From Hyphomicrobiales bacterium (lineage in GTDB: Bacteria > Pseudomonadota > Alphaproteobacteria > Rhizobiales > Beijerinckiaceae), in contig SEEM01000001.1 of NCBI GenBank assembly GCA_004144595.1, positions 62,001-126,000 on the forward strand: DNA of 64,000 nucleotides, written 5' to 3'. Shown piece after piece: positions 39,234-47,430 of this stretch (positions are counted from its first letter, which is position 1; each line of letters starts with the position of its first letter). A program made the position numbers and the translations under genes. The notes below the pieces were generated by a model that did not search any database, had not been told where the DNA came from, and worked only from the letters and a program-made list of their open reading frames with translations.

Positions 39234-40892
39234 ATGAGCGATACCGTGAGTCCCCTGGCCGGCAAGCGGCTCGAGCCCGGCCAACTCGTCGACGTGGCGG
39301 CCCTCACCAAAGCCTATTACGAGCAGCCCGATCCCTCCCAGCGTTCGCAGCAGGTCGCCTTCGGCACATCCGGGCATCGCGGCTCTGCGCTCGTGCGCTC
39401 GTTCAACGAGGCGCATATCCTCGCGATCGCGCAGGCGCTCTGCCTCTATCGCCGCGAGCAGGGGATCGACGGGCCGCTCTTCCTGGGCATCGACACGCAT
39501 GCGCTCTCGCGCAACGCCTTCGAGACCGTGCTGGAGGTGTTCACCGCCAATGGCGTCGCCACGATCATCGACGAGAAACTCGGCTTCACGCCGACCCCGG
39601 TGATCTCGCATGCGATCATCTCGCATAATCGCGGCCGGACCGCCGGGCTCGCCGACGGTGTGGTGATCTCGCCCTCGCATAATCCGCCGGCCGATGGCGG
39701 CCTGAAATACAATCCTCCGCATGGCGGGCCGGCCGATACCGACGCGACCGGCTGGATCGAGAAGCGCGCGAACGCCTTTCTCGTGGAGAAGCTCGCCGGA
39801 ATCCAACGCATTCCCTACGAGCGCGCGCTGAAGAGCGAGCATGTGCACCGGCACGACTACATCACCGGCTATGTCTCCGATCTCGCCAGCGTGGTGGACA
39901 TGGAGGCGATCCGGCAGGCCGGGGTGGTGATCGGCATCGATCCGCTCGGCGGGGCCGGGATCGACTATTATCAGCCGATCATCGACCGCTACGGACTGAA
40001 CGCGACGATCGTCAGCAAGGAGGTCGATCCCGCCTTCGGCTTCATGACGGCCGACTGGGACGGCAAGATCCGGATGGACTGCTCCTCGCCTTATGCGATG
40101 GCAAGCCTAATCGGCATGCGCGACCGCTTCGACGTCGCCTTCGCCAACGACACCGATGCCGACCGGCACGGCATCGTGACGCGCAGCAGCGGGTTGATGA
40201 ACCCGAACCATTATCTTGCGGCGGCCAGCGCCTATCTCTTCGCCAACCGGCCGGGTTGGCGCGCTGATGCCGCAATCGGCAAGACGGCGGTGTCGAGCGC
40301 GATCATCGACCGGGTCGCCGCCAAGCTCGGGCGCAAGCTCGTCGAGGTTCCCGTCGGCTTCAAATGGTTCGTCGATGGGCTGATCTCGGGCGGCTTCGGC
40401 TTCGCGGGCGAGGAGAGCGCCGGCGCCTCCTTCCTGCGCATGGACGGCACGGCCTGGACCACCGACAAGGATGGCATCATCCTGGGGCTGCTGGCCGCCG
40501 AGATCACCGCAAAGACCGGCAGCGATCCGGGCGTGCTCTACGGCAAGCTGACAGCCGAACTCGGCGAGCCCCGCTACGCCCGCGTGGACGCGCCGGCGAG
40601 CGCCAGCCAGAAGGCCGTTCTCAAGAACCTCTCGGCCGAGCAGATCGCCACGAAGGAATTGGCGGGCCAGCCGATCACGGCGATCCTGAGCAACGCACCG
40701 GGCAACGGCGCGCCGATCGGCGGCGTCAAGGTCACCGCAGCGGATGGCTGGTTCGCGGCACGCCCTTCGGGCACCGAGGAGGTCTACAAGATTTATGCAG
40801 AGAGCTTCCGGGACGAGGCCCATCTCGCCGCGATCCAGGAGGACGCGCGCCGCATCGTCGGGCAGGCCTTCGCGGCGGCCGGGGCGTCCTGA
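39234..40892 (+). CDS. pgm: Alpha-D-glucose phosphate-specific phosphoglucomutase
   Basis: Pgm (EC 5.4.2.2) interconverts glucose-1-phosphate and glucose-6-phosphate, linking central metabolism with glycogen and surface sugars. The 552-residue product shows VAFGTSGHRGSALVRSFNE, the phosphoserine loop VVISPSHNPPADGGLKYNPP, the metal loop ANDTDADRHGIV, the sugar loop GEESAG and the final ARPSGTEEVYKIYAES. The length and sequence match the PgmB-like clade of Escherichia coli Pgm rather than GlmM. The start at 39234 (MSDTVSPLAGKR) fits the family; the longer upstream frame contains the promoter-like boxes. Confidence 0.95.
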   Translation: MSDTVSPLAGKRLEPGQLVDVAALTKAYYEQPDPSQRSQQVAFGTSGHRGSALVRSFNEAHILAIAQALCLYRREQGIDGPLFLGIDTHALSRNAFETVLEVFTANGVATIIDEKLGFTPTPVISHAIISHNRGRTAGLADGVVISPSHNPPADGGLKYNPPHGGPADTDATGWIEKRANAFLVEKLAGIQRIPYERALKSEHVHRHDYITGYVSDLASVVDMEAIRQAGVVIGIDPLGGAGIDYYQPIIDRYGLNATIVSKEVDPAFGFMTADWDGKIRMDCSSPYAMASLIGMRDRFDVAFANDTDADRHGIVTRSSGLMNPNHYLAAASAYLFANRPGWRADAAIGKTAVSSAIIDRVAAKLGRKLVEVPVGFKWFVDGLISGGFGFAGEESAGASFLRMDGTAWTTDKDGIILGLLAAEITAKTGSDPGVLYGKLTAELGEPRYARVDAPASASQKAVLKNLSAEQIATKELAGQPITAILSNAPGNGAPIGGVKVTAADGWFAARPSGTEEVYKIYAESFRDEAHLAAIQEDARRIVGQAFAAAGAS

Positions 40893-41049
40893 ATTTCAAC
40901 GGCCGGCAAGCGGGAGACAACGGTTGGCGGCTTGTGCCGCCGGCGCGGCGCTACCTCGCGTCGGCCGACGCGCTGCCTCGATCATCGCGCGTCCGACCGG
41001 GCGCGGCACCGATGATCTATCTCATCGTCGGAGCATCGAACGGTCGATG

Positions 41050-41136
41050 CTAGTTGTCGATGGCCGGAGCCCGCTCGACCAGTTCAAGGAAAACGGCGGC
41101 GCAGGCCAGCCAGACAATCATCGCCCAGATCAGCAT
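41050..41136 (-). CDS. Candidate 28-residue membrane peptide
   Basis: The 525-base gap between pgm and the RraA gene contains this very short ORF. It is preceded by an excellent Shine-Dalgarno (GGGAGG 4 bases before ATG). The peptide has a hydrophobic N-terminal segment (MLIWAMIVWLACAAVFLEL) and a short polar tail, so it would be a single-pass or membrane-associated small protein. No homologue is recognised and the call rests on the ribosome-binding site and composition. The remainder of the gap (40893-41049 and 41137-41417) holds no other feature I can support. Confidence 0.42.
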   Translation of the reverse strand: MLIWAMIVWLACAAVFLELVERAPAIDN

Positions 41137-41417
41137 CTTACCTCCCGAAGTTTTACTTTTTTCCAGGTTAGCTGAGGATTCGGGCGCGACAAGTGCGCAG
41201 GGGTTTCCCTAAACCGCCAATATGTTAGCCGAATTCGACGCTTCGCCCGGGCGGCTCCGCGAGGCCCGGAACCCAGCGGCTGATTCGCCCTGTCCGCTGT
41301 GAAAGGGCGTCGGAGCGTCAGGCGACCTCGCTGGTCGAGATGCCTGTCGATGTGCGCGAGCCCGTCGTGCGACGAGCTCGCCTTGCCATGCGATGGCGGA
41401 TTTTGCCGCTTCGGCGA

Positions 41418-42092
41418 TCATGCCTCGATGGCGCAGCCCAGGCGTGCGAGCGTCGCGTCGATCCAGGTGCGGTCGTCCTTGCCCTGCTCGATCGCCTGCA
41501 TCTTCTTCTCCTCGGCCGCGTGCTTCTTGTGGGCTGCGGCATAGATCGCCTCGGCCTGGTCGAAGGGCACGCTGAGAATGCCGTCGTCGTCGCCGATGAC
41601 GAGATCGCCGGGCTCGATCACCATGCCCTCGATCGCGATCGGGACGTTGATCTCGCCGGGACCGTCCTTGTAGGGGCCGCGATGGCTGATGCCGGCGGCA
41701 TAGATCGGCAGGTCGTTCTCGCGGATCCAGGCGGAATCGCGCACAGCGCCGTGGAGCACGATGCCGGCGATGCCGCGCGTGCGGGCATGGGCGATCATCA
41801 ATTCGCCGATTAGCGCGTTGGTGAGGTCGCCGCCGCCATCGACGACCACGACGTCGCCGGCCGCGGCGAGGTCCAGCGCCTTGTGGATCATCAGGTTGTC
41901 GCCCGGCCGCGTCTTCACGGTCAGCGCGGGGCCGGCCATCATGCCGCCGCGATGAAGCGGGCGCAGAGCTGCGCCGCCGGCGGTCATGCGCGACATGGAA
42001 TCGCTGACATTGGCGACCGGGACCGAACGGAAGCGCTGGACGAGCTCGGCATCGACCTCGCGGCGGCGCTTGAGGATGCGAAATCCGATCAT
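41418..42092 (-). CDS. RraA-family protein (HMG/CHA aldolase-like)
   Basis: The 224-residue protein belongs to the RraA/dimethylmenaquinone methyltransferase-like family, many members of which are 4-hydroxy-4-methyl-2-oxoglutarate or carboxy-hydroxy-oxoadipate aldolases and oxaloacetate decarboxylases. The conserved GGDLTNALIGELMIAHARTRGIAGIVLHGAVRD stretch supplies the G-x3-GEL and the R-x-x-D metal/substrate residues (RD near 124-125). It is the distal gene of a minus-strand cluster with a tripartite tricarboxylate transporter and a 2-hydroxyacid dehydrogenase, which suggests action on an imported di- or tricarboxylate. ATG at 42092 is chosen. Confidence 0.85.
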   Translation of the reverse strand: MIGFRILKRRREVDAELVQRFRSVPVANVSDSMSRMTAGGAALRPLHRGGMMAGPALTVKTRPGDNLMIHKALDLAAAGDVVVVDGGGDLTNALIGELMIAHARTRGIAGIVLHGAVRDSAWIRENDLPIYAAGISHRGPYKDGPGEINVPIAIEGMVIEPGDLVIGDDDGILSVPFDQAEAIYAAAHKKHAAEEKKMQAIEQGKDDRTWIDATLARLGCAIEA

Positions 42093-42178
42093 GGGACGTC
42101 CTTGGTTGTCGCGCCGACGGGGCAGCGCAGCGGCTGGAAAGAATGATGCTTTGCGCGGGAGGGTGGGGGCCGGCGCGT

Positions 42179-43696
42179 TCAGGTCGCGCTGGCTTCCTCC
42201 TCCTGGTCGACGCGGGCCTTGCCGCGGCGGATGGCGGGCAGGGCCATGCTGACCAGGAGCAGCACCGAGAGGGACAGGAAGGTCAGGCTGATCGGGCTCT
42301 TCACGAAGATCGAGAGATCGCCTTCCGAGAGCAGCAGGGCCCGGCGGATGTTCTCTTCCATCATCGGGCCGAGCACATAGCCGAGCACCAGAGGCGCAGG
42401 CGGGCATTTCAGCTTGGCCAGCACATAGCCGAGTACGCCGATCGCTGCGCAGAGATAGACGTCGATCGCGCTGTTGTTGAGGCTGTAATTGCCCAGCGCG
42501 CAGAACATCACGATCGACGGGAAGAGCCAGCGATAGGGAATGCTGAGCAGGCGCACCCAAAGGCCGACCAGCGGCAGGTTGAGCGCGACGAGCAAGGCGT
42601 TGCCGATGAACATGCTGGCGATGACACCCCAGAACAGCTCGGGGTTGCGGGCCATCACCGTGGGGCCGGGCTGGACGCCGTTCATGATCAGCGCGCCGAG
42701 GATCAGGGCCATGGTCGCGCTGCCGGGAATGCCCAGCGTCAGCGTCGGGATGAAGGCGGTCTGAGCTGCCGCGTTGTTGGCGGCTTCCGGCGCGGCGACG
42801 CCCTCGATCGCGCCCTGGCCGAAGCGGGACGGGTCCTTCGCCAGCTTCTTCTCCAGCATGTAGGCGGAGAAGGAGGAGATCGACGGACCGGTGCCCGGCA
42901 GGATGCCGAAGAAGGAGCCGATGGCCGTGCCGCGCAAGGTCGGCAGGAACGAGGCCTTCAGGTCCTCCCAGCTCGGCATCAGGCCGCCGACATTCTTGGT
43001 GAAGACCTCGCGGGCTTCCTTCTGCTCCAGGTTGATGACGACCTCGGAGATCGCGAACATGCCGACGGCGAGCACGGTGAAGCCGATGCCGTCGGCGAGT
43101 TCGGGAAGGCCGAAGGTGTAGCGCTCGACGCCGGAATTCACGTCCGTGCCGACGAGGCCGATCAGCAGGCCGACCACGACCATGGCGAGCGCCTTGACCA
43201 TGTCGCCATGACTGAGCACCGAGGCCGCGATGAGGCCCAGCACCATCAGAGCGAAATAGTCCTCGGCGCCGAAGCGCAGGGCCCAGGACGCAAGCGGCAC
43301 GCCAAGCGCGACGATCAGCAGCGTGCCGATGCAGCCCGCGACGAAGGAGGAGAGGGCGGCGATGGCGAGTGCGGCGCCGGCCCGGCCGCGGCGTGCCATC
43401 TGGTAGCCGTCGAGGCAGGTGACGGCCGATGAGGTCTCGCCCGGCAGGTTGACCAGGATCGCCGTGGTCGAGCCGCCGTATTGCGCGCCGTAATAGATGC
43501 CGGAGAGCATGATGACGGCGGAGACCGGCGGCAGGCCGAAGGTGATCGGCAGCAGCATCGAGATCGTCACCAGCGGTCCGACGCCCGGCAGCACGCCGAT
43601 CAGGGTGCCGAGCAGCACGCCGAGGAAACAGTAGGCCAGGTTCTGCAGCGACAGGGCGACGCCGAAGCCAAGCACGAAGTGATCGATGATCTCCAT
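42179..43696 (-). CDS. tctA: Tripartite tricarboxylate transporter, large permease TctA
   Basis: The 505-residue protein is highly hydrophobic, with about 11-12 membrane segments. It carries the TctA signatures GTLIGVLPGVGPLVTISMLLPITFGL near the N-terminus and GSFFGILPGTGPSISSFSAYMLEK in the centre, plus IPTLTLGIPGSATMALILGALI. It forms the translocation unit of a secondary, ion-driven, binding-protein-dependent transporter for carboxylates. It follows tctB by 3 bases and is followed 86 bases later by the RraA-family gene. Confidence 0.95.
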   Translation of the reverse strand: MEIIDHFVLGFGVALSLQNLAYCFLGVLLGTLIGVLPGVGPLVTISMLLPITFGLPPVSAVIMLSGIYYGAQYGGSTTAILVNLPGETSSAVTCLDGYQMARRGRAGAALAIAALSSFVAGCIGTLLIVALGVPLASWALRFGAEDYFALMVLGLIAASVLSHGDMVKALAMVVVGLLIGLVGTDVNSGVERYTFGLPELADGIGFTVLAVGMFAISEVVINLEQKEAREVFTKNVGGLMPSWEDLKASFLPTLRGTAIGSFFGILPGTGPSISSFSAYMLEKKLAKDPSRFGQGAIEGVAAPEAANNAAAQTAFIPTLTLGIPGSATMALILGALIMNGVQPGPTVMARNPELFWGVIASMFIGNALLVALNLPLVGLWVRLLSIPYRWLFPSIVMFCALGNYSLNNSAIDVYLCAAIGVLGYVLAKLKCPPAPLVLGYVLGPMMEENIRRALLLSEGDLSIFVKSPISLTFLSLSVLLLVSMALPAIRRGKARVDQEEEASAT

Positions 43697-43699
43697 GGC

Positions 43700-44155
43700 T
43701 CAGACGTTCCAGGCGAAGAGGGCGTAGGGCAGCTTCAGCCCCCAGACGAAGACGGCTGCGGCGAAGACCGCCATCACCGCGGTCAGGACGAGCACCTCCA
43801 GCGCCTTGAACTCATGGCCGGCACGTGCCGAGACGAAGAACAGGGCGGCGAGCGCGGGCACGAGGCCGACGCGCTCGAGCAGGAAGCCGAAGAGCAGGAG
43901 CGAGGCGCTCAGCAGAAGCAGCGGCAGCCAGGCCCAGCCGCCCTCGACGGGCATGCAGCTGCGCAGACCCCTGACGAAGGTGACGATGCCGAAGCCGATC
44001 AGCACGAGGCTGAGGATGCGCGGGAAGTAGCCCGGCCCCATGTCGATCGTGGTGCCGAACTTGTAGCCGAGCGCGATCGCGAAGCCGAGCGCGCCGAGCC
44101 CCATGAACAGCAGGCCGGCGAGGGCGTCCTGGTTCTTGAAGATGCTGGTTTTCAT
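43700..44155 (-). CDS. tctB: Tripartite tricarboxylate transporter, small permease TctB
   Basis: The 151-residue protein has four predicted membrane helices and the TctB pattern: NQDALAGLLFMGLGALGFAIAL, then DMGPGYFPRILSLVLIGFGIVTFVRG, then two C-terminal helices. It pairs with TctA. The ATG at 44155 (MKTSIFKNQD) is chosen because the region upstream of it is basic and unlike the family. It is in the order tctC-tctB-tctA on the minus strand, with 130 bases between tctC and tctB. Confidence 0.9.
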   Translation of the reverse strand: MKTSIFKNQDALAGLLFMGLGALGFAIALGYKFGTTIDMGPGYFPRILSLVLIGFGIVTFVRGLRSCMPVEGGWAWLPLLLLSASLLLFGFLLERVGLVPALAALFFVSARAGHEFKALEVLVLTAVMAVFAAAVFVWGLKLPYALFAWNV

Positions 44156-44285
44156 GGCCGATGTCCGACGTGATGCCGAGCGGCGCGGCAAGGCGCTGCC
44201 GGGACACAGACTTTCTGGGATGGATCGTGCGACGTGCCGGGAAACCACCGCCATCCGGCGCGGCTTCCCGGCCCGCATCATCGGC

Positions 44286-45254
44286 TCAGTCGGTGACCTT
44301 CACGTCGGCCGCCTTGATGACCGCGGTCCATTTCGGCACGTCGGACTTGACCAGCGCGCCGAATTCCTCGCTGCTGCCTCCGAGTGCCTCGGCGCCGGCC
44401 GAGCGGAGCTTGGCCTGGGTGTCGGGCTGCTTCAGCACCTTGTTGAGCTCGGTGTTGATGCGGGCGACGACCGGCGCGGGCACGCCCGCGGGCGCCGCCA
44501 GGCCCCACCAGGTCACGGCCTCGGAGTTCTTGAGGCCCTTCTCCTCGAAGGTCGGAACATCCGGCAGATCGGCATCACGCTTGGTCGCGAAGACGGCGAT
44601 CGGGCGCAGCACGCCTTCCTTGATCTGCACCATCGCGGAGGGCACCGATGAGATGTAGATCTCGACGCGGCCGCCCAGCAGGTCCGGCAGGGCCTGGGCC
44701 GCGCCCTTGTAGGGAATGTGGCGGAACTTGACGCCCGCAATCTGCTGGATGAGTTCGCCGGCCAGATGCGAGCTGGTTCCGATGCCCGGCGAGGCGAAGG
44801 TGAGCTTGCCGTCCTTGGCCTTGGCGGCGGCGAGCAGATCCTCCACCGTCTTGATCGGCGAATCCTTGGCGACGACGAGGACCTGCGGCGCGGAGGCGAC
44901 GAGGCCGATCGGCGCAAAATCCTTGATCGGGTCGTAATTGGCCTTACCCAGGATCGGGTTGATCACGAGGTTGGCGTTCTGCGCGAGGACGATCGTGTAG
45001 CCGTCGGGCGCAGCCTTGCCGGCGAGGCTGAGGCCGACGCTGCCGCCGCTGCCGGGCTTGTTGTCCGCCACCAGCGTCCAGCCCGTGCTCTCGCCGAGCT
45101 TCTGGGCGATGACGCGCGCGACGACGTCGGTGCCGCCACCCGGCGGAAAGGGAATGACGAGGCGGATCGGCTTCTCCGGATATTGTTGTGCCGATGCGGC
45201 CGTCGCGAGCGCCGACAGGGCCAGCGCGGTGAGCGCCTTATAGACAATCCTCAT
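44286..45254 (-). CDS. tctC: Tripartite tricarboxylate transporter substrate-binding protein (TctC/Bug family)
   Basis: The 322-residue precursor has a signal peptide (MRIVYKALTALALSALATAASA) and the Bug-family N-terminus YPEKPIRLVIPFPPGGGTDVVARVIAQ. VADNKPGSGGSVGLSLAGKAAPDGYT follows, the region that contacts the carboxylate ligand. The ligand itself is unknown; Bug proteins bind tricarboxylates, aromatic acids, nicotinate and others. It is the first transporter gene after the hydroxyacid dehydrogenase and should deliver substrate to TctAB. Confidence 0.93.
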   Translation of the reverse strand: MRIVYKALTALALSALATAASAQQYPEKPIRLVIPFPPGGGTDVVARVIAQKLGESTGWTLVADNKPGSGGSVGLSLAGKAAPDGYTIVLAQNANLVINPILGKANYDPIKDFAPIGLVASAPQVLVVAKDSPIKTVEDLLAAAKAKDGKLTFASPGIGTSSHLAGELIQQIAGVKFRHIPYKGAAQALPDLLGGRVEIYISSVPSAMVQIKEGVLRPIAVFATKRDADLPDVPTFEEKGLKNSEAVTWWGLAAPAGVPAPVVARINTELNKVLKQPDTQAKLRSAGAEALGGSSEEFGALVKSDVPKWTAVIKAADVKVTD

Positions 45255-45303
45255 GGTGTTTCCTCCGGTTTGCTTATGGTTGTCCGGTTTATGGTCCGGA
45301 TCT

Positions 45304-46305
45304 TCAGGCAGCGAGTTCGGTCAACCTCGCGAGGCTGGCCGCATCCGGCTCTTCTCCATCGAGCACGGCGATGACGTGCCGGGCGGCGATCTCGGCCATG
45401 GTCTTGGCCGACCCCGCGGTCACGCCGGCGATATGCGGGGTAGCGATCAGGTTGGGCAGAGCCCAGAGAGGGCTGTCTGCCGCCGGCGGCTCGACTGCGA
45501 AACTATCGAGCGCAGCGCCTGCAATCCGGCCTTCCAGCAGCGCAGCACAGATGGCCGCCTCGTTGATCAGCCCGCCGCGCGCCGTATTCACGACGAGGGC
45601 GTTTTGCTTCATCAGGCCAAAGCGGCGCTCATTCAGGAGATCGCGCGTGGCGTTGGTCAGCGGGCAATGCAGGCTGACGATATCGGCTTCCGCGACAAGG
45701 CTGTCGAGGTCGCGTTCGCGATCCGGCCCGAACTGCGCGATGGCGGCGCGGGCATGGGGATCGTGCAGGAGGACGGTCATGCCGAGCCCCTGCGCCATCC
45801 GGGCGACATGCTGGCCGATCGAGCCGAAGCCGACAAGGCCGATCACGGTGCCCTCGATGTCGCGCCCGATGAAGGTGGGCTTAGGCCAGGTTCCGGCCTT
45901 CACCGCGACGTCGAGACGCGGGATGTCCTTCAGCAGGGTCAAGGCCAGCGCGATGGTGTGCTCGGCGACGGCGCGCGAGTTCGAGCCCATCGCGCGGATG
46001 ACCGGGATATCGCGCGAAGCTGCTGCCTGCAGGTCGATATTGTCGACGCCGACACCGTGCTTGGCGATGACTTTCAGGCGGGGCGAGGCGGCGATGATCG
46101 CCTCGTCGACGCGGCCCTGGCGGACGATCAGCGCGTCGACCTGGAGCTCGGCAGCACGTGCGGCCACCAGATCGCTCGGTGCATAGGCAGGCGAGAAGAA
46201 AACGTCGACATCATGCGCGTTGAGAAGCTCGATGGCATTCTCGGCCAAACGGTCATGCGTGACGAGCACGCGCCGGCCGCGCGTGTGGGCCCTGGTATCG
46301 GTCAT
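45304..46305 (-). CDS. D-2-hydroxyacid dehydrogenase, NAD-dependent
   Basis: The 333-residue enzyme belongs to the D-isomer 2-hydroxyacid dehydrogenase family. Motifs are LKVIAKHGVGVDNIDL, the Rossmann VIGLVGFGSIGQHVARMA at about 152-168, LHCPLTN, the catalytic Arg in NTARGGLINEAAICAAL, and the His of TPHIAGVT. It resembles phosphoglycerate dehydrogenase without the regulatory ACT domain, so it is probably catabolic. It is the promoter-proximal gene of the tct cluster, divergent from the LysR regulator, and may oxidise or reduce the acid brought in by TctABC. Confidence 0.9.
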   Translation of the reverse strand: MTDTRAHTRGRRVLVTHDRLAENAIELLNAHDVDVFFSPAYAPSDLVAARAAELQVDALIVRQGRVDEAIIAASPRLKVIAKHGVGVDNIDLQAAASRDIPVIRAMGSNSRAVAEHTIALALTLLKDIPRLDVAVKAGTWPKPTFIGRDIEGTVIGLVGFGSIGQHVARMAQGLGMTVLLHDPHARAAIAQFGPDRERDLDSLVAEADIVSLHCPLTNATRDLLNERRFGLMKQNALVVNTARGGLINEAAICAALLEGRIAGAALDSFAVEPPAADSPLWALPNLIATPHIAGVTAGSAKTMAEIAARHVIAVLDGEEPDAASLARLTELAA

Positions 46306-46393
46306 CTCTGCGTATCCTCACGGCTGCCTCGCATTCCGCTTCGCAGCGGCTGGGCACCTTCGAGAACAGTATTGACCGGGTAAGCGATGCTCG

Positions 46394-46413
46394 TATGCTG
46401 AAATAATGGCATA
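46394..46413. promoter_or_regulatory. LysR-type inverted repeat TATGC-N10-GCATA
   Basis: A perfect 5-base inverted repeat with a 10-base AT-rich spacer lies 18 bases before the LysR start and 88 bases before the divergent hydroxyacid dehydrogenase. This is the position of a LysR recognition site controlling both directions. Confidence 0.6.
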
Positions 46414-46431
46414 TATCAATGATCTTTTGTC

Positions 46432-47322
46432 ATGAAGCACCCGATCGACGGCATCGAGGCCTTCATCCAGATCGCGGAACTCGGCAGCTTCAACAAGGCG
46501 GCCGAGAAGCTGCACGTAACCCAGACCGGCCTGACCCGGCGCATCCAGCGGCTGGAAGCCCATGTCGGCCTGAAGCTCATTGACCGGACGACCCGCACCG
46601 TCGCGCTGACCAGCATCGGCCGCGAATTCCTGCCGGAGGCGCAGCGCATGCTCGACGCGGTCGACCGCTCGTTCGAGCGGCTGAAGACGATGTCGCGTTT
46701 CTCGACCGGCGACATCACGATCGCCTCGGTACCGTCGCTGATGTATGGGCGCCTGCCGCGCATCCTGCGGAGCTATGCCACGCGCCATCCCAACAACCGC
46801 GTCGAGATTCTCGACCGGACCAGCACACTCGTCATCGAGGCGGTGCGCCGGCGCCAGGCTGAGTTCGGCCTGCATGTGCAGCCGCCGAACCAGCAGGACC
46901 TTCACAACGAGATTTTGGTCCGCGACCCCTTCGTCGTCTATTGCCGCAACGACCATCCGCTGGCGGGGCGCGAGACCATCGCCTGGGCGGACCTTGCCGG
47001 CCACGACCTGATTACGCTCGGCGGCAGCAGCGGCAATCGCCTGCTGATGGAAGCGCAATTGTCGCGCTCCGGGATCGAGGTGAAGACCAGGTTCGTGGTC
47101 GAGTATTTTTCCAGCGCGATCGGGCTGGCTTCCGAGGGGCTGGGCATCGCCATCCTGGTGTCGTCGCTTGTCGAGAACCTGCGCGCCGACCTCGCGCAGA
47201 TCCCGCTGGTGGACCCGATCGTCGACCGGCCGGTCTCGCTGATCCGCCGACGCGGCGAGACGCTGACCCCGGCCGCCCAGGCGCTGTACAACCTGATCGT
47301 GCGCGATCTCGGCCCGCTTTAG
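46432..47322 (+). CDS. LysR-family regulator of the tct cluster
   Basis: The 296-residue LTTR begins with the winged helix-turn-helix (IEAFIQIAELGSFNKAAEKLHVTQTGLTRRIQRLEAHVGLKLIDRTTR, about 5-52) and continues with the periplasmic-binding-like effector domain (from about 90, GDITIASVPSLMYGRLPRIL). Being divergent from the hydroxyacid dehydrogenase-tctCBA-rraA unit with an inverted repeat between them, it is the likely activator, with the imported acid or its metabolite as co-inducer. It ends 6 bases before a two-hairpin repeat. Confidence 0.92.
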   Translation: MKHPIDGIEAFIQIAELGSFNKAAEKLHVTQTGLTRRIQRLEAHVGLKLIDRTTRTVALTSIGREFLPEAQRMLDAVDRSFERLKTMSRFSTGDITIASVPSLMYGRLPRILRSYATRHPNNRVEILDRTSTLVIEAVRRRQAEFGLHVQPPNQQDLHNEILVRDPFVVYCRNDHPLAGRETIAWADLAGHDLITLGGSSGNRLLMEAQLSRSGIEVKTRFVVEYFSSAIGLASEGLGIAILVSSLVENLRADLAQIPLVDPIVDRPVSLIRRRGETLTPAAQALYNLIVRDLGPL

Positions 47323-47328
47323 CGCGTG

Positions 47329-47430
47329 CTAGAGCAATTCCGCGATTCTCCGGTTCGCGAAATTACTCTAGACCTTTGTTTTAACGCATCTTCTTCACGC
47401 GATCCGGTGTCCACCTCGCTCGAAAATGCT
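47329..47430. repeat. Two-hairpin intergenic repeat, copy 2
   Basis: This 102-base element fits exactly between the lysR stop and the stop of the hydroxyproline gene (47431). AGAGCAATTCCGCGA pairs with TTCGCGAAATTACTCT apart from minor mismatches, and GCATCTTC pairs with GAAAATGC. It is homologous to 35208-35309, with the linker and the segment TTCTTCACGCGA conserved. It may act as terminator for both convergent genes. Confidence 0.85.

Noticed and set aside
40893-41049. GC-rich inverted segments after pgm considered as a terminator
   Set aside because: The pairing is short and scattered, with no T-run, so it was not listed.
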